35,765 nucleotides of DNA from Prosthecobacter debontii (GTDB lineage Bacteria > Verrucomicrobiota > Verrucomicrobiia > Verrucomicrobiales > Akkermansiaceae). The stretch is taken from contig CAMCXJ010000002.1 in the NCBI GenBank assembly GCA_945883455.1, positions 1-35,765 on the forward strand. Reading direction: 5' to 3'. A model generated the notes under the pieces. It searched no databases. It had not been told where the DNA came from and saw only the letters and a program-made list of their open reading frames with translations. Of this stretch, positions 21,821-28,886 are shown piece after piece. The translations under genes were made by a program, and so were the position numbers. Every line of letters starts with the position of its first letter. Position 1 is the stretch's first letter.

Positions 21821-22216
21821 ATGGCGACGCGCGAGGAAGTGATGTTTTTCGATACGGATTGCGGCGGCGTGGTGCACAACCTCGCCTATTTGCGGATGAT
21901 CGAAACTTGCCGGACGAGGCTCGCGGCGTTGCTGGGCATGGATCTGCGCGGGATGCCGGAGACGGGAATTTACCCGGTGCTGACGCGGACTGAGGTGGAT
22001 TACGAGAAGCCTGCGAAGCTCGGGGATTGGATCGAGATCCGGGGCAAGCTCGGGGAGGTGGGCGCGGCGAGATTTTGGTGCGAGTTCGAGATGCGCCGCG
22101 AGGAGGACGGGGCGCTGCTGGTCACGGCGCGGCAGGCGCTGGCGCTGGTGAAAATGCCGGAAGGCAAGCCGCTGCGCCTGCCCCGCGGCTTCGGCAAGCG
22201 CGGTGTGCCGGGTTAA
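21821..22216 (+). CDS. YbgC-type acyl-CoA thioesterase (4HBT hot-dog fold)
   Basis: The 131-residue protein has the 4-hydroxybenzoyl-CoA thioesterase/YbgC pattern. FFDTDCGGVVHNLAYLRMIETCRT holds the catalytic aspartate, PVLTRTEVDYEKPAKLGDWIEIRG forms the central strand and helix, and LLVTARQALALVKMPEGKPLRLP ends it. Such enzymes hydrolyse acyl-CoA esters; YbgC is tied to the Tol-Pal envelope system in proteobacteria, but no tol genes are here. Start 21821 is fixed by a perfect Shine-Dalgarno. Its stop overlaps the kinase stop on the other strand (TAA/TTA, 22213-22216). Confidence 0.88.
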   Translation: MATREEVMFFDTDCGGVVHNLAYLRMIETCRTRLAALLGMDLRGMPETGIYPVLTRTEVDYEKPAKLGDWIEIRGKLGEVGAARFWCEFEMRREEDGALLVTARQALALVKMPEGKPLRLPRGFGKRGVPG

Positions 22217-23916
22217 TCGATTATCGCCTCGCGGAATCGCTTCACATTTCCCTCCACGGAACGGACTTCCTCTTCCAAGACATTGATCGCCCGGGCATTC
22301 CCGCCCTTCGCGATTTGCTCGATCTGGTTCTGCAATTCCAGCACATAAACGCTGGCGAGGGATGCGATCTCGCCCTCAAGCCCGCTTTGCATCGCCGCCT
22401 GTTTTTCCACATGGCTGGCGTGGATATCCTCCGCGCCGTCAACAGCCCGGAAGCCGGCGGGAAGCGTTTCCGGGAGCTTGTCACCGCTGTCCTCCCAGAT
22501 CCGCAGGTTTTCGGAAAGTGTTTCGCCGATGCGCTCGCGGTCCCCTAAGGAAAGCCCATCTGCGGCGGATTCCATCGCCTTCCTGTAATCGCTTAGGTTG
22601 GCCTTCATGTCGCGGCGATGGCTTTCCAGAGCTGGTCCTACTCGCTGGCGTATCGATGAGCGGGCGCGACGCAGGAGATCGGCGGGATCCGGCTCGGACT
22701 CTTCCTTGGCGGTAGGCGCCGGGCTTGGGTGGGGTGGCGTTTGTTCGGTTGCCGCCGGCACCTGCGGCAGGGAGAGAGGCGCGGCGGATTTTCCTTTCAT
22801 CACGAAATAGGTGACGGCCGCGACGATCAGCGCGATGAGCAGGAATATGACCAAGCCGGAACCCGAGGGCCCCTTGGCAAGGGGCTTCGGGGTTCCGTAG
22901 GGGCTCTGGGGCCTCAGCGCAGTGGCCGGGGAAGGGTTTGGCGGCGCGGCGCTTCGCCGAGAGAGCGCAGAATGGACGGGCCTGGACAGGGCGCTGTGGG
23001 CGGGTGCGGCGGCCGCTCGATGGACGGGCCTTGAAATCGCGGGCACTCCCGCGTTCGGCGTGGCCTTCGTGGCAGGCGTGCCTGTCCGCAGGGTGCGGTT
23101 CGGCATCACCGCGATGTTGCCAAGTTCCCGTGCGAGTTCGGCAGCGGAGGCGAATCGCCGGTTCGGATTCGGATGCGTGGCGCGCTGGATCACTGCATCG
23201 AGACGATGGTTGCAACCGCATATCTGCGAGGCCGGACGAGGGTCTGCGTTGGGCAGGTGACCTGTCAGGAGCTCATGGAGCATCACGCCTACGGAAAAGA
23301 TGTCGGTGCGCTGGTCGATTGTGAACGGTGGACGCAGAACTTCCGGCGCGGTGTAGCCCGGCGTGCCGAAGATCTGCTCACCATCTACGATCTGGCGCTC
23401 GAGCGTCCGCGCCAAGCCGAAATCCCCGATTTTAGGGTTCATCTGGCCGTCGAGCAGGATATTGGAAGGTTTGATGTCTCGGTGCAGGATCCCATAATCA
23501 TGGGCGTGCGCGAGGCCGTGACATACATTGATGACCAGATTGATTGCATCCGCATGTTCGATAGAAAAGCCATGTGCCGCGTGGTGAAGGGATTGCCCCT
23601 CTACGAACTCCATCACGATGAAAAGCAGCCCTTCCACCTCGCCGAAATCATACACGCCGATCAGGTTCGGATGGTTCAATTTCGCCATCGCCTTTGCCTC
23701 GGATTCAAACCCGGAGCGGAACTCGACGTTTGCTGAGAACTCGCGCGGCAGGATCTTGATCGCCACAGGACGCTCCAGCGACGTTTGCACCGCGTGGTAA
23801 ACCGCACCCATACCGCCGCACGCGATAAGTCCGAGGATCTCGTAATTGGGGAAAAGCCTCGCGACCTCCCCCACCTCGGGAGCTACAAATAGGGCGCTAT
23901 GTTTCGGCTCGCTCAT
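22213..23916 (-). CDS. Membrane-anchored Ser/Thr protein kinase (PknB-type)
   Basis: The 567-residue protein has an N-terminal eukaryotic-type kinase domain (about 25-270): glycine loop LIACGGMGAVYHA, Lys54 in VAIKIL, catalytic HRDIKPSNILL (145-155), DFG at 165-167 and the APE region TPGYTAPEVLRP. All catalytic residues are present. A Pro/Ala/Ser-rich linker (about 272-350) holds near-repeats SRPVH and HSALSR. One membrane helix follows (GLVIFLLIALIVAAVTYFVM, about 354-373). The extracytoplasmic part, about 190 residues, is charged and mostly helical with no PASTA repeat, so the sensed signal is unknown. A candidate operator lies between it and guaD. Confidence 0.93.
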   Translation of the reverse strand: MSEPKHSALFVAPEVGEVARLFPNYEILGLIACGGMGAVYHAVQTSLERPVAIKILPREFSANVEFRSGFESEAKAMAKLNHPNLIGVYDFGEVEGLLFIVMEFVEGQSLHHAAHGFSIEHADAINLVINVCHGLAHAHDYGILHRDIKPSNILLDGQMNPKIGDFGLARTLERQIVDGEQIFGTPGYTAPEVLRPPFTIDQRTDIFSVGVMLHELLTGHLPNADPRPASQICGCNHRLDAVIQRATHPNPNRRFASAAELARELGNIAVMPNRTLRTGTPATKATPNAGVPAISRPVHRAAAAPAHSALSRPVHSALSRRSAAPPNPSPATALRPQSPYGTPKPLAKGPSGSGLVIFLLIALIVAAVTYFVMKGKSAAPLSLPQVPAATEQTPPHPSPAPTAKEESEPDPADLLRRARSSIRQRVGPALESHRRDMKANLSDYRKAMESAADGLSLGDRERIGETLSENLRIWEDSGDKLPETLPAGFRAVDGAEDIHASHVEKQAAMQSGLEGEIASLASVYVLELQNQIEQIAKGGNARAINVLEEEVRSVEGNVKRFREAIID

Positions 23917-23960
23917 CGGATCGGTTTATTTTTACTTCACACACGACAATTAGTCAGGCG

Positions 23961-23983
23961 CTCGGACTTGTTACAAGCCCGAG
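23961..23983. promoter_or_regulatory. Near-perfect 23-bp palindrome between kinase and guanine deaminase genes
   Basis: CTCGGACTTGT and ACAAGCCCGAG are inverted repeats of 11 bp with one mismatch and a single central T. The site lies in the divergent spacer, 44 bp upstream of the kinase start and 89 bp upstream of the guaD start. The minimal spacer suits a dimeric repressor better than an RNA hairpin. Confidence 0.5.
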
Positions 23984-24072
23984 TAATCGTTTTCGAACAG
24001 CTTTACACAGGCAAAGGCGGGTCATATCCCTGCGGCCTTGTCAGCGATCGCCGGGAAATGTATGAAATTACC

Positions 24073-24540
24073 ATGAAAGAAGAATTCATGCGGCGCGCCA
24101 TCCAACTCGCGAGAAACGGCATGCGTGCCGGGGACGGCGGCCCCTTTGGCGCAGTCATCGTACGCGACACGGAAATCATCGGCGAGGGCTGGAACCGCGT
24201 CCTCGCCACCAACGATCCCACCGCCCACGGCGAGATCGTAGCCATCCGCGATGCGTGCGTGAAAACCGGCAGCCACACTCTGGAAGGCTGCGTGATCCAT
24301 ACCACCGGCCAGCCCTGCCCGATGTGTCTCGGCGCGATCCATTGGGCGCGTATTTCCACGATTCACTATGGCTTCGATATCACCATTGCCGCCCGCCTCG
24401 GGTTCGATGACTGCGAGTTCTTCCGCCAGTTCACCTTGCCAGCCGCCGAGCGCTCGATCCCCGAGACACAGCTCGCCCGCGAAGAGGCGCTCGCGCTGGC
24501 GGAGGAATACCTAGCGATGCCCGGTAGAAAAATTTACTAA
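24073..24540 (+). CDS. guaD: Guanine deaminase (CDA-fold nucleobase deaminase)
   Basis: The enzyme turns guanine into xanthine in purine salvage. The 155-residue protein resembles the small zinc-dependent guanine deaminase of Bacillus: GGPFGAVIVRDTEIIGEGWN, NDPTAHGEIVAIRDAC with the HxE motif, and PCPMCLGAIHWARI, giving one His and two Cys zinc ligands. The C-terminal FDDCEFFRQFTLPAAERSIP is also typical of that type and distinguishes it from TadA and cytidine deaminases. ATG 24073 gives the length and start of the Bacillus enzyme; ATG 24058 would add MYEIT. No other purine genes are close. Confidence 0.85.
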   Translation: MKEEFMRRAIQLARNGMRAGDGGPFGAVIVRDTEIIGEGWNRVLATNDPTAHGEIVAIRDACVKTGSHTLEGCVIHTTGQPCPMCLGAIHWARISTIHYGFDITIAARLGFDDCEFFRQFTLPAAERSIPETQLAREEALALAEEYLAMPGRKIY

Positions 24541-24603
24541 CGCACAGGTCCACCGCAACAGCTGGCTTGACGTTTCAAGAAACAGGGTGGGAATATCCCG
24601 CGC

Positions 24604-25797
24604 ATGGCATGGCGTGTGGACGAAGCGGTGGAACACGGGTTGATCGACAACACCGTCGAGGGGCTCACCACCGGCAGGATCTGGCTCGCGGGGCGCGATG
24701 AGCCATTGATCCTTTCCCTCAACGGCGACTGCTGGCGGGATCTCGCGGGAACCGTCCTGGAGTTCGAAAATCCCAATCCCCGCGTCTGCCCCGAGGCCTC
24801 CGAACTCGATACCGAGCAAACCGGCATCATTGGCGATGTCACTGCCTCCCGCAAAGCACGTGTGCCGGAAATTTCCGAAGAAGAAATGGACGAGTGCGAA
24901 CGGCTCGGTCAGGAAATCCCTTTTCAATGGAGCAACGTCCTTTACCTCGAGTGGTTCAGCGAAATCAACGGGCGAGTGCTTATCGAGGCGGCCGATTATC
25001 ACCTCAAGGTCTCCGCCAGCGAATGGCAGATGGACGAGGATCAGGAGGAGGCGCAGAAACTCGCAAACCTCAGCGCGATGCGGGATTTCCTCGCCCAGGT
25101 GATACGCCGTGCCGAGCCAGACGATTCCTCAGGAAGCGCACCCGACACCGCCAAAGGCGAGCTCGACGAGTTCGAGTGGGAAGAGCGCCTCAAGGAATCC
25201 GACCGCCTTAGCGACGCCTATCAGGAGGTGCTGGAGAAATACATCGACGACCACGATAGCGAGCGGAAAGAGGCTTTTGTAATGGGCTGGGACGGTCTTC
25301 TCGGAGCCATGGCGGAACGCGAGGAAAGCGGCGAGGACGACGACTTCGATGATGAAGGGGATTTCCACGAAGAATGGCGGGACTCCGACGATGACGATGA
25401 AGAAGACGATGAAGACGATGAGGATTGGCTCGCCGAAAGCCACCCATTACAAACGAGGGCACGCGAGGTGGCGATGCGCTGCTTTGATCTGCTGAGCCGC
25501 GGTGATGATAAGGACAGCCCGGCGCAGCGGCTCGTATCCGATCTGATGCAGGTCAGCGCCAAGCTCGCGGGCGTGCTCCACGGGTATGACGGCACTCACG
25601 AGCCTGAGTCCGGGTTCGTCCTTGCGGTACTGAAACGCTGCCTAAATTGGATCAACGATGCCGTTGGCGCTTGCGGCGAATTGATTGCCACTGCAGACGA
25701 TCCTGATGCTTACGCTTCCCTCGTAAACCTACGCGACGAAATTTTTGCTATCCGCGACGGGATTATCGAACTTCGCCGGGAACTCAAGAAAAGTTGA
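24604..25797 (+). CDS. Conserved-looking hypothetical protein with a very acidic segment
   Basis: The 397-residue protein has no signal peptide and no family I can name. The first 165 residues are well ordered: IDNTVEGLTTGRIWLAGRDEPLILSLNGDCWRDLAG, then PFQWSNVLYLEWFSEINGRVLIEAADYHLKVS, which look like two strand-rich halves. Residues about 240-278 are an acidic run of mostly Asp and Glu. The remainder (about 280-397) is helical: AREVAMRCFDLLSRGDDKDSP...SGFVLAVLKRCLNWINDAVGACGEL. I have a vague memory of similar proteins in Verrucomicrobia and Planctomycetes. It follows guaD by 63 bp. A chaperone-like or nucleic-acid-mimic role for the acidic part would be guesswork. Confidence 0.8.
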   Translation: MAWRVDEAVEHGLIDNTVEGLTTGRIWLAGRDEPLILSLNGDCWRDLAGTVLEFENPNPRVCPEASELDTEQTGIIGDVTASRKARVPEISEEEMDECERLGQEIPFQWSNVLYLEWFSEINGRVLIEAADYHLKVSASEWQMDEDQEEAQKLANLSAMRDFLAQVIRRAEPDDSSGSAPDTAKGELDEFEWEERLKESDRLSDAYQEVLEKYIDDHDSERKEAFVMGWDGLLGAMAEREESGEDDDFDDEGDFHEEWRDSDDDDEEDDEDDEDWLAESHPLQTRAREVAMRCFDLLSRGDDKDSPAQRLVSDLMQVSAKLAGVLHGYDGTHEPESGFVLAVLKRCLNWINDAVGACGELIATADDPDAYASLVNLRDEIFAIRDGIIELRRELKKS

Positions 25798-25821
25798 CAA
25801 ATTCAAACTCCGGCATACTCA
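25794..25821 (+). promoter_or_regulatory. Candidate promoter for the entericidin-like gene
   Basis: TTGACA (25794-25799), which overlaps the preceding stop codon, and TACTCA (25816-25821) are 16 bp apart. The start of transcription would fall only a few bases before the ATG at 25832, so a leaderless or very short leader mRNA is likely if this is used. Confidence 0.4.
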
Positions 25822-25831
25822 TTTCCTTCAC

Positions 25832-26017
25832 ATGAAAAAGATATTGAGAACGTCATTTCTGTATGTGGCTGCCCTCGCAGTCCTATCATCCTGTAACACC
25901 ACCGTTGGGCTAGGGCGAGACATGCGTGTCCTCGGCACCGAGATGGAAAAAAAAGCAGAGCAGCAGACAGGCGGTTCTGGGGCGGAATATCAGTCTGGCG
26001 GCGCACCCGTTTACTAG
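25832..26017 (+). CDS. Entericidin-like small lipoprotein
   Basis: The 61-residue product has a lipoprotein signal (MKKILRTSFLYVAALAVLSSC) with the lipid-bearing cysteine at about residue 21, followed directly by NTTVGLGRDMRVLGTEMEKKA. That is the entericidin A/B pattern (CNT..G.G.D....G..I). Entericidins are small envelope lipoproteins linked to stationary-phase or stress lysis in enterobacteria. The C-terminus is a short polar tail (EQQTGGSGAEYQSGG), longer than usual. The frame is open upstream to 25745, but the signal peptide and the TTGACA box fix this start. The stop codon lies inside a palindrome shared with the next gene. Confidence 0.78.
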   Translation: MKKILRTSFLYVAALAVLSSCNTTVGLGRDMRVLGTEMEKKAEQQTGGSGAEYQSGGAPVY

Positions 26018-26028
26018 TTTCCTAGTAA
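26011..26028. terminator. Palindrome holding both convergent stop codons
   Basis: TTACTAG (26011-26017) and CTAGTAA (26022-26028) are a perfect 7-bp inverted repeat with a 4-base loop. The TAG stops of the entericidin-like gene and of the minus-strand membrane-protein gene sit one in each arm. The stem is AT-rich and has no T-tract, so its strength as a terminator is uncertain. Confidence 0.4.
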
Positions 26029-26627
26029 TCCCGCCAGAAAGCGAAAGCGCAAACCAGCGTGGCCGCGCCATAGGCCAGCCCGCAGAGGCAGGCGGAGCGC
26101 CAGCGTCCCGGAGTGGCGGTCACCCATGTCACCGCGTCGCGGAAAAGGTAGGGCATACCCACCCAAAAAAGCGCCGCCGTCAGCAGGGCATAGGCAAAGA
26201 TAGGGATCAACAGTCGGCTGGCAGGATCCTTCAGGAAAGCGGCATCCAGCAGCGGCGCAGCCACCATCAACCCTAGCAGGCCCAGCGCGCGCACCGCGAG
26301 AAAATCGCGCACGCTTATGGATACCAGCACCAGCGAAGCTGGAACCAGCAGGCGTAGGATCGGCTTGATGTTGTTGAACTCGCCGAGATCCATGCGCAGC
26401 GAGCTTAGCTTGCCCATGCCTTCCGGCGCGACCAGCAGCCAGAACCACGCTAGGCCGATGCCCAGAATGATCTGCCCGGAGAGGTTATGGCGCGGAAACT
26501 TTTTGAGCCAACCCTGAACCAGCGCGGGCTTTGCGAGCATCAACGCATGGGAGCCGACGAGCCAAGCGCCCAGCAGCAGCCCCGCTGTGAACAACGGGAT
26601 CATTTCATAAGGGTGGCGGGCGTCCAT
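26022..26627 (-). CDS. Small integral membrane protein of unknown function
   Basis: The 201-residue protein has about five hydrophobic segments: IPLFTAGLLLGAWLVGSHAL, ILGIGLAWFWLLVAP, ILRLLVPASLVLVSI...LLGLMVAAPLLDA, LLIPIFAYALLTAALFWVGM and LCGLAYGAATLVCAFAF. Charged loops lie between them (KKFPRHN; DLGEFNNIK). ATG 26627 starts MDARHPYEM; the next ATG (26603) would begin MIPLFTAG. I do not recognise the family. It converges on the entericidin-like gene with four bases between the two stop codons. No transporter motif is seen. Confidence 0.75.
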   Translation of the reverse strand: MDARHPYEMIPLFTAGLLLGAWLVGSHALMLAKPALVQGWLKKFPRHNLSGQIILGIGLAWFWLLVAPEGMGKLSSLRMDLGEFNNIKPILRLLVPASLVLVSISVRDFLAVRALGLLGLMVAAPLLDAAFLKDPASRLLIPIFAYALLTAALFWVGMPYLFRDAVTWVTATPGRWRSACLCGLAYGAATLVCAFAFWRDY

Positions 26628-26778
26628 GTGACGAAGGGATTAGGCTGAGCACGCCAGACATTCAAGCGGGAACTGCCGCAGCGTCCATGCGCGGTGTGGA
26701 TCTGCCCTGTAATGTCATTTCCCAAAAAATGAAACCCCGCATGGCGCGCGGTAGGGACACCGCCCCCCCCGCCGTGTG

Positions 26779-26844
26779 TCACCCCTTCGCCGTGTAGTCG
26801 AAAACGAGCGCTTTATCTAAGATGGGAATGAGGAGTTTCAACAT
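26779..26844 (-). CDS. Possible 21-residue small protein (weak)
   Basis: In the 252-bp gap between the membrane protein and the sulfatase a minus-strand frame from ATG 26844 to TGA 26781-26779 encodes MLKLLIPILDKALVFDYTAKG. It is hydrophobic at its start. No Shine-Dalgarno or conservation is visible. The rest of the gap (26628-26778) holds only a C8 run (26763-26770) and a GGT...ACC hairpin-like stretch near 26750. Confidence 0.2.
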   Translation of the reverse strand: MLKLLIPILDKALVFDYTAKG

Positions 26845-26879
26845 GGTCGCACCTTGCACAAGTTTTTCGGCGCAGCCAA

Positions 26880-28370
26880 TCACCACTTTTTGAAATCACC
26901 TTTTAAATCGGGGTTTTTCGCGGGCTGGAGGGCTTTGGTGACTCCGTAGAAGTTCATGATGCGGCTGGTGAGATCGCCGACGACTTCAGGCTGTTCGGCG
27001 GCGAGGTTCTTCGTTTCTCCGGGGTCGGCTTCGAGGTCGAAGAGTTCGGCGCGCTCGGGCCATTGCCAGCGGATGAGCTTCCATTTCCCGGCGCGGATGG
27101 CGGTGCCGGGGGAACCGCCTTGGTTGCCCCAATGCGGGTAATGCCAGAACATCGCGCGGCCGCTGGGGGCGGCGTTGGGTTTCTCTAGGTAGGGGAGGAA
27201 GGAGGCGCCGTCCTTGTGCTGGTCGGGTAGTGCATCGTGGCCGGTGGCGGCGAGGAGGGTGGGGAAGAAATCGGCGGAATATACGGGCTCGGCGGTGGTT
27301 TTTCCCCCATGGCCGGTGGCGGGGTTCCGCACGAGGAGAGGGACGCGGATGCCACCTTCGTAGAGCCAGCCTTTCCCGGCGCGGTAGGGGAGGTTCGTGG
27401 TCGGTGAGCCTTCAGAGGTGGAGAGGCCACCGTTGTCGGAAGAGAAAACGACGATCGTGTTTTCCGCGAGGCGGCTTTCCTCCAGCGCATCGAAGACCTG
27501 CCCGCAGGCGGCGTCCATGGACTCGATCATGGCGGCATAAACGGCATGGGAGTGGACCGTGCGGTTCTCGCGGGGAGGTTCGGGGGCGAAGCTGTCCTTC
27601 AGCCCTAGGCGCTTGCGTTTCGCCTCATACTTTTTCACCAGAACCTCGGGTGCCATGAGCGGGGTGTGGACGGCGTAGAAGGAGAGATAGGCGAGGAAGG
27701 GCTTGTCCTTGTTTGCCTTGATGAAGTCCGCCGTCTCGCGGCCGAGCCTTTCGTCAAGGTGCTCGCCGTCCGGGCCGTCCTTGATCTTGGGATTCCCGTA
27801 GGGGGAGAAATATTTTTTCCCGCCATACGGGCCGCCGCCCTGACCGCCGCCGATGTTGATGTCGAAACCGTGGTCTTCCGGGAAATGTCCCTCCGGCCCG
27901 AGATGCCATTTCCCGGCGAAGAAGGTGGCGTAGCCGTGTTTCTTAAAAGCCTGGGCAAGGGTGACGGTGCCGTCCGGCAGGTGGCCGAGGTAGGGGGCTG
28001 GCCAGAGGGGGCGGTTTGATTTGGGGCCGGGTTTCGCGAAAAATGCCCGGGGATCGTAGTTCGCCGGGATGGAGCCGAAGTGCTGGTTGGGCGCGCCGAA
28101 GTAATCGGTGTTCCGCGTCCGGGCGGGGTTTCGTCCGGTCATGATCGCGGAGCGGGTCGGAGAACAGACGGGGCAGGCGGAGTAGCCGTTGGTGAAGTTC
28201 ACCGCCGTTTTCGCGAACTTGGCGAGGTTCGGGGTTTCGTAGAACGGGTCGGTGCCGTCGAGGTTCACGTCGGTCACACCAAGGTCGTCCACGAGGATGA
28301 AGACGATGTTTTGCGGCTTCTCGGCAGCGTGGAGGAGCGGGATGAGGAGAGAGAGGACGAGGATTTTCAT
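26880..28370 (-). CDS. Secreted arylsulfatase-family sulfatase
   Basis: The enzyme hydrolyses sulfate esters, probably on polysaccharides. The 496-residue product has a signal peptide (MKILVLSLLIPLLHAAE) and the type I sulfatase start NIVFILVDDLGVTDVN with the metal-binding Asp pair. The formylglycine motif is CSPTR (Cys69) in ACPVCSPTRSAIMTGRNPARTR, so it needs a formylglycine-generating enzyme; none is in this window. Later motifs include GKWHLGPEGHFPEDHGFD, PFLAYLSFYAVHTPL, VVFSSDNGG and EGGIRVPLLVRNP. The frame opens at 28421, but the signal peptide starts at 28370. It lies 58 bp downstream of the DUF2007 gene on the same strand. Confidence 0.94.
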   Translation of the reverse strand: MKILVLSLLIPLLHAAEKPQNIVFILVDDLGVTDVNLDGTDPFYETPNLAKFAKTAVNFTNGYSACPVCSPTRSAIMTGRNPARTRNTDYFGAPNQHFGSIPANYDPRAFFAKPGPKSNRPLWPAPYLGHLPDGTVTLAQAFKKHGYATFFAGKWHLGPEGHFPEDHGFDINIGGGQGGGPYGGKKYFSPYGNPKIKDGPDGEHLDERLGRETADFIKANKDKPFLAYLSFYAVHTPLMAPEVLVKKYEAKRKRLGLKDSFAPEPPRENRTVHSHAVYAAMIESMDAACGQVFDALEESRLAENTIVVFSSDNGGLSTSEGSPTTNLPYRAGKGWLYEGGIRVPLLVRNPATGHGGKTTAEPVYSADFFPTLLAATGHDALPDQHKDGASFLPYLEKPNAAPSGRAMFWHYPHWGNQGGSPGTAIRAGKWKLIRWQWPERAELFDLEADPGETKNLAAEQPEVVGDLTSRIMNFYGVTKALQPAKNPDLKGDFKKW

Positions 28371-28428
28371 CACTGCAAACCGTGAGCTGCGGCATCCCTT
28401 TGTCAAAACGATTCGGAACATCCGTGAG

Positions 28429-28770
28429 TCAGCTATCTCTTCCGTCCACGCCGATTTTTTTCCTACCTAGCAGATACATCGGGAAGCCGAGAAAAATCGA
28501 TACAAGCAGCACGAAAGGCCAAGCTTTCACGTTTCCAACGACTGGTGGTACCGCGTTCATATTTTCCTCGTAAATCTTGTAAAGCTCCGCCGCCTCTTCC
28601 GCATCCTCATCGCCCACGACCACCCGGATTCCGCCGATCGCGTGAGTGTAAAGCCAGTGAATCTGGGGAGTGTATTCGTCATAAACATGCGCGGAAATTC
28701 CCTCGGACTCCAGAAACGAGCGGAACAGATAGGCATCCTCCCCCTTGTAGAATCTTGCGATGGTTTCCAT
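28429..28770 (-). CDS. DUF2007-like small protein with a C-terminal membrane helix
   Basis: The 113-residue product begins METIARFYKGEDAYLFRSFLESEGISAHVYDE, the pattern of the DUF2007 'putative signal transducing' domain: an ACT-like fold reading 'xVxRFxxxxEAxLxxSxLExxGIxAxxxD'. GGIRVVVGDEDAEEAAELYKIYEEN completes the domain. A single hydrophobic segment, WPFVLLVSIFLGFPMYLLG, lies near the C-terminus and likely anchors it in the membrane with the domain in the cytoplasm. The start at 28770 is where the domain starts; the longer frame (to 28947) would overlap valS. It diverges from valS. Confidence 0.8.
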   Translation of the reverse strand: METIARFYKGEDAYLFRSFLESEGISAHVYDEYTPQIHWLYTHAIGGIRVVVGDEDAEEAAELYKIYEENMNAVPPVVGNVKAWPFVLLVSIFLGFPMYLLGRKKIGVDGRDS

Positions 28771-28802
28771 GACGTTGGTAAGAACATTCGCTGCCCGCTC
28801 CG

Positions 28803-28835
28803 GTCTTGGAAAGCAGCAAAACGCCCTTCCAAGAC
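28803..28835. promoter_or_regulatory. 9-bp inverted repeat in the valS upstream region
   Basis: GTCTTGGAA (28803-28811) and TTCCAAGAC (28827-28835) are a perfect inverted repeat with a 15-bp spacer, 51 bp upstream of the valS ATG and 32 bp from the DUF2007 start. It could be an operator or a leader hairpin. No T-box or other known riboswitch is recognisable. Confidence 0.4.
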
Positions 28836-28886
28836 ACCTTTCCGATGCTGGACAAAAAGTAATCCGTCCACGAACATACGCGCCCG

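Noticed and set aside
23020-23037. Possible tandem-repeat array in the kinase linker
   Set aside because: The SRPVH/HSALSR similarities are short and irregular, as expected for a Pro/Ala/Ser-rich linker, and do not form a regular array.
26763-26770. Run of eight C residues as a phase-variation tract
   Set aside because: It lies outside any supported gene or promoter, so no switch can be proposed.
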